Source: Runella sp. CRIBMP
GTDB taxonomy: Bacteria; Bacteroidota; Bacteroidia; Cytophagales; Spirosomataceae
Direction of reading: 5' to 3'
Length of the DNA stretch: 64,000 nucleotides
NCBI RefSeq assembly: GCF_009905605.1
Contig: NZ_JAAAKZ010000014.1
Coordinates: 79,610-143,609, forward strand
The notes beneath the pieces are model-generated. The model made no database searches. It had not been told where the DNA came from and saw only the letters and a list, made by a program, of their open reading frames with translations. Position 1 is the first letter of the stretch; every line of letters begins with the position of its first letter. Below are positions 63,301-64,000 of the stretch, in pieces. Made by a program: the position numbers and the translations under genes.

Positions 63301-64000
63301 TGACAGCGAGTCTACCCGCAGGTTGTGTAATTTCAACCCAGAAAGATTTGGGAGGCGATGATACCAAAGACTCAGACATCGACCCCACCACGGGCTTATC
63401 ACTGGTGATTGTGATAGATGCTTTAGGTACAGGCATTGCCAAAGACAACCTCACCGTGGATGCAGCATTGAACTCGCCCAAGGGCAGTATCGGTGACTAC
63501 GTCTGGAAAGATGCCGACAACGACGGCGTTCAAGATGCCACCGAAGCGCCAGTAGCAGGTGTGATTGTCCAATTGTTGCAAGGCACGACCGTCGTAGCGA
63601 CCGACACTACCGACGCCAGCGGTTTGTATCTGTTCTCAAACTTGTCAAGTGGCAGCTACCAAGTTAAAATCTTGACAGCTTCATTACCCGCAGGTTGCAC
63701 CATTTCAACCCAGAAAGATTTGGGTGGTGATGATACCAAAGACTCCGACATCGACCCCACCACGGGCTTATCGCCAGTGATCGTGATAGATGCTTTAGGC
63801 ACAGGCATTGCCAAAGACAACATGACTGTTGATGCAGCATTGTACTCGCCCAAGGGCAGTATCGGTGACTACGTCTGGAAAGATGCCGACAACGACGGCG
63901 TTCAGGATGCCACCGAAGCGCCAGTAGCAGGTGTGATTGTTCAATTGTTGCAAGGCACCACCGTCGTAGCAACCGACACCACTGATGCCTCAGGACTGTA
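60321..64000 (+). CDS. Giant SdrD-B repeat surface protein, 3' truncated by the window
   Basis: Open reading from ATG 60321 to the window end (at least 1226 residues) with no stop. It has a hydrophobic N-terminus (WVMFLTFIIYHSTFIIGFTQ), then a propeller/NHL-like region (residues about 40-355: GLGQDLNGNLYIGQRPEGPI, GITADDAGNMYVVAEDPW), Ig-like modules (residues about 360-800: CSDTSNCVTVTVLPLPVAGD), and from residue 806 SdrD B-like modules of exactly 124 residues each, starting GSLGDYVWKDSNNDG and then GSIGDYVWKDADNDG three times. Probably an extended cell-surface stalk or adhesin. Confidence 0.88.
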   Translation, partial: MKKLLQAIQIYQVRWVMFLTFIIYHSTFIIGFTQVCKTTDFIYLNDPQDYNTQGFVHKLKIGTGGTLTEAPNGLGNTPWFPQGGGLGSPHGLGQDLNGNLYIGQRPEGPIAKIKCDGTLVSSSFINDGGFNIVSKDGYLYINSFGTNRISRYSLCDGSLQGYVTLDGVSPQLAWGLFISSNGTFYATLGVASDYTNTSGTKSIYRFNPTDADFTNHTNYTSLVSANNIPPGAAQANLAIPSAGAWLWGITADDAGNMYVVAEDPWFNHQDTDFTGYTWILKYDPAGNLIASTSQKQTTTPKTGFKGGRGIVYYAPLNILYIAAGPDGDCIAKINPSDLSYAGAAAANIPGQNPKTIRIATEACPVLASTSVDTTLCNVKVGDRLFLSQLIGKCNAPICGGTWAADPSNAGMTFNPCDLSFTVTGLTGCGKFTLTNVGGTCGDFTIEARISFVDIKAPVIAGTQTVCSNIDPAAFTVATPAASSGTLSYQWQKSTTSCTTGFSNILGANNDTYDPPKTTQTTYYRVVASSMGGCNPPPKTCSDTSNCVTVTVLPLPVAGDDQTPTCVGNIAITTATLAATAVSGGAWTQAPGNPPGATITTVSSATSGVTGLMPGVYQFIWATSASCSDTVKITIPNCACTKPLAKVNNQSLCEGDTPKAFTATPSTGVTYAWYGPLNDTTSTLGSAISGQTAATYTPNGTFAVGKIYYAVVVTDAADATCKDTAFAAITVLAKPAAIMFCPGESYTITAEPGTTNIKWYKDGLLIADSTRSSLVVKTIGSYTYSGIKPSGDLCPDTLCCPIVFLPCGSLGDYVWKDSNNDGIQNETGTGVKDVILELYKNGIATGIKDTTGIDGKYLFAISDSASYQVKIISALPTGCVISSMQNAAAGTEATDSDFNPSTGMSDAVTVNPLNPAKKDVLTVDAALYSPKGSIGDYVWKDADNDGVQDATEAPVAGVIVQLLQGTTVVATDTTDASGLYLFSNLSSDSYQVKILTASLPAGCVISTQKDLGGDDTKDSDIDPTTGLSLVIVIDALGTGIAKDNLTVDAALNSPKGSIGDYVWKDADNDGVQDATEAPVAGVIVQLLQGTTVVATDTTDASGLYLFSNLSSGSYQVKILTASLPAGCTISTQKDLGGDDTKDSDIDPTTGLSPVIVIDALGTGIAKDNMTVDAALYSPKGSIGDYVWKDADNDGVQDATEAPVAGVIVQLLQGTTVVATDTTDASGL
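62739..64000 (+). repeat. 372-bp in-frame tandem repeats (SdrD-B modules)
   Basis: Units begin at 62739, 63111, 63483 and 63855, each exactly 372 bp apart. The first is divergent at DNA level; the second to fourth are nearly identical, with long unbroken matches, and the array continues past the window. Confidence 0.95.

Noticed and set aside
62739..64000. CRISPR-like regular repeats
   Set aside because: The repeat unit is 372 bp, in frame, and encodes SdrD-B modules; there are no short repeats with unique spacers.

Overview
The window looks like a chromosomal segment of a Bacteroidota bacterium, most likely Cytophagales (a Runella/Spirosoma/Emticicia-like lineage). This is an inference. It rests on Bacteroidota-type promoters (TTG, about 19-21 nt, TAnnTTTG), the absence of Shine-Dalgarno spacing, very large secreted proteins built from SdrD-B, DUF11, PKD/Ig-like and 3-coathanger-like domains, and GH127, META-domain and Anbu-type genes. 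No rRNA, tRNA or CRISPR array was seen. The genes at both window edges are truncated: a subtilisin-like surface protein at the left and a repeat-rich SdrD-B protein at the right (60321 to beyond 64000).

Layout: 1-8.3 kb holds a surface peptidase, a hydroxyacyl-CoA dehydrogenase, yicC, pdxA and a 2-hydroxyacid dehydrogenase. 8.4-11.3 kb holds a PhrB-type photolyase lacking most Fe-S cysteines, then a membrane protein, XRE regulator and DUF2975 gene. 11.4-25.1 kb is an accessory island. 25.2-27.6 kb is a penicillin-acylase-type hydrolase. 27.7-35.2 kb is a polysaccharide operon (two GT4 glycosyltransferases, wecB, three methyltransferases, a flippase). 35.2-47.8 kb holds a META lipoprotein, a GH13-like enzyme, a GH127 arabinofuranosidase, an S9 peptidase, AraC, a DEAD-box helicase and galM. 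48.0-50.7 kb is the alpha-E/Anbu/transglutaminase operon. 50.8-64 kb holds a P-domain/lysyl-oxidase protein, three giant secreted proteins and two AraC regulators.

The most interesting part is the island at 11.4-25.1 kb. It looks like an integron built differently from classical ones. At its right end is a tyrosine recombinase whose N-terminus is a single-strand DNA-binding protein (SSB) OB-fold fused in frame to a Xer-like catalytic region (24006-25061). Directly downstream is a run of small, AT-rich, mostly minus-strand genes (PhzF, metalloprotease, membrane proteins, CPBP/cupin/HxlR, DinB, AraC/VOC/TfoX). They are separated by ten imperfect palindromes, most of them 131-135 bp, bounded by heptamers resembling integron R''/R' boxes (RYYYAAC ... 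GTTRRRY). The 5' box of each cassette is complementary to its own 3' box, as expected if cassettes pass through circles. Arm mismatches mostly become G-T wobbles on the plus strand, i.e. the bottom strand relative to the genes. Two cassettes of about 217 bp carry no gene. The hypothesis is an integron-like system in which an SSB-fused recombinase acts on folded single-stranded sites. A decayed IS91-type element sits inside the array.

Other notable points are in-frame DNA repeats of 546 bp and 372 bp in the surface proteins, an Anbu operon without its usual ATP-grasp gene, and a P-domain/lysyl-oxidase fusion.
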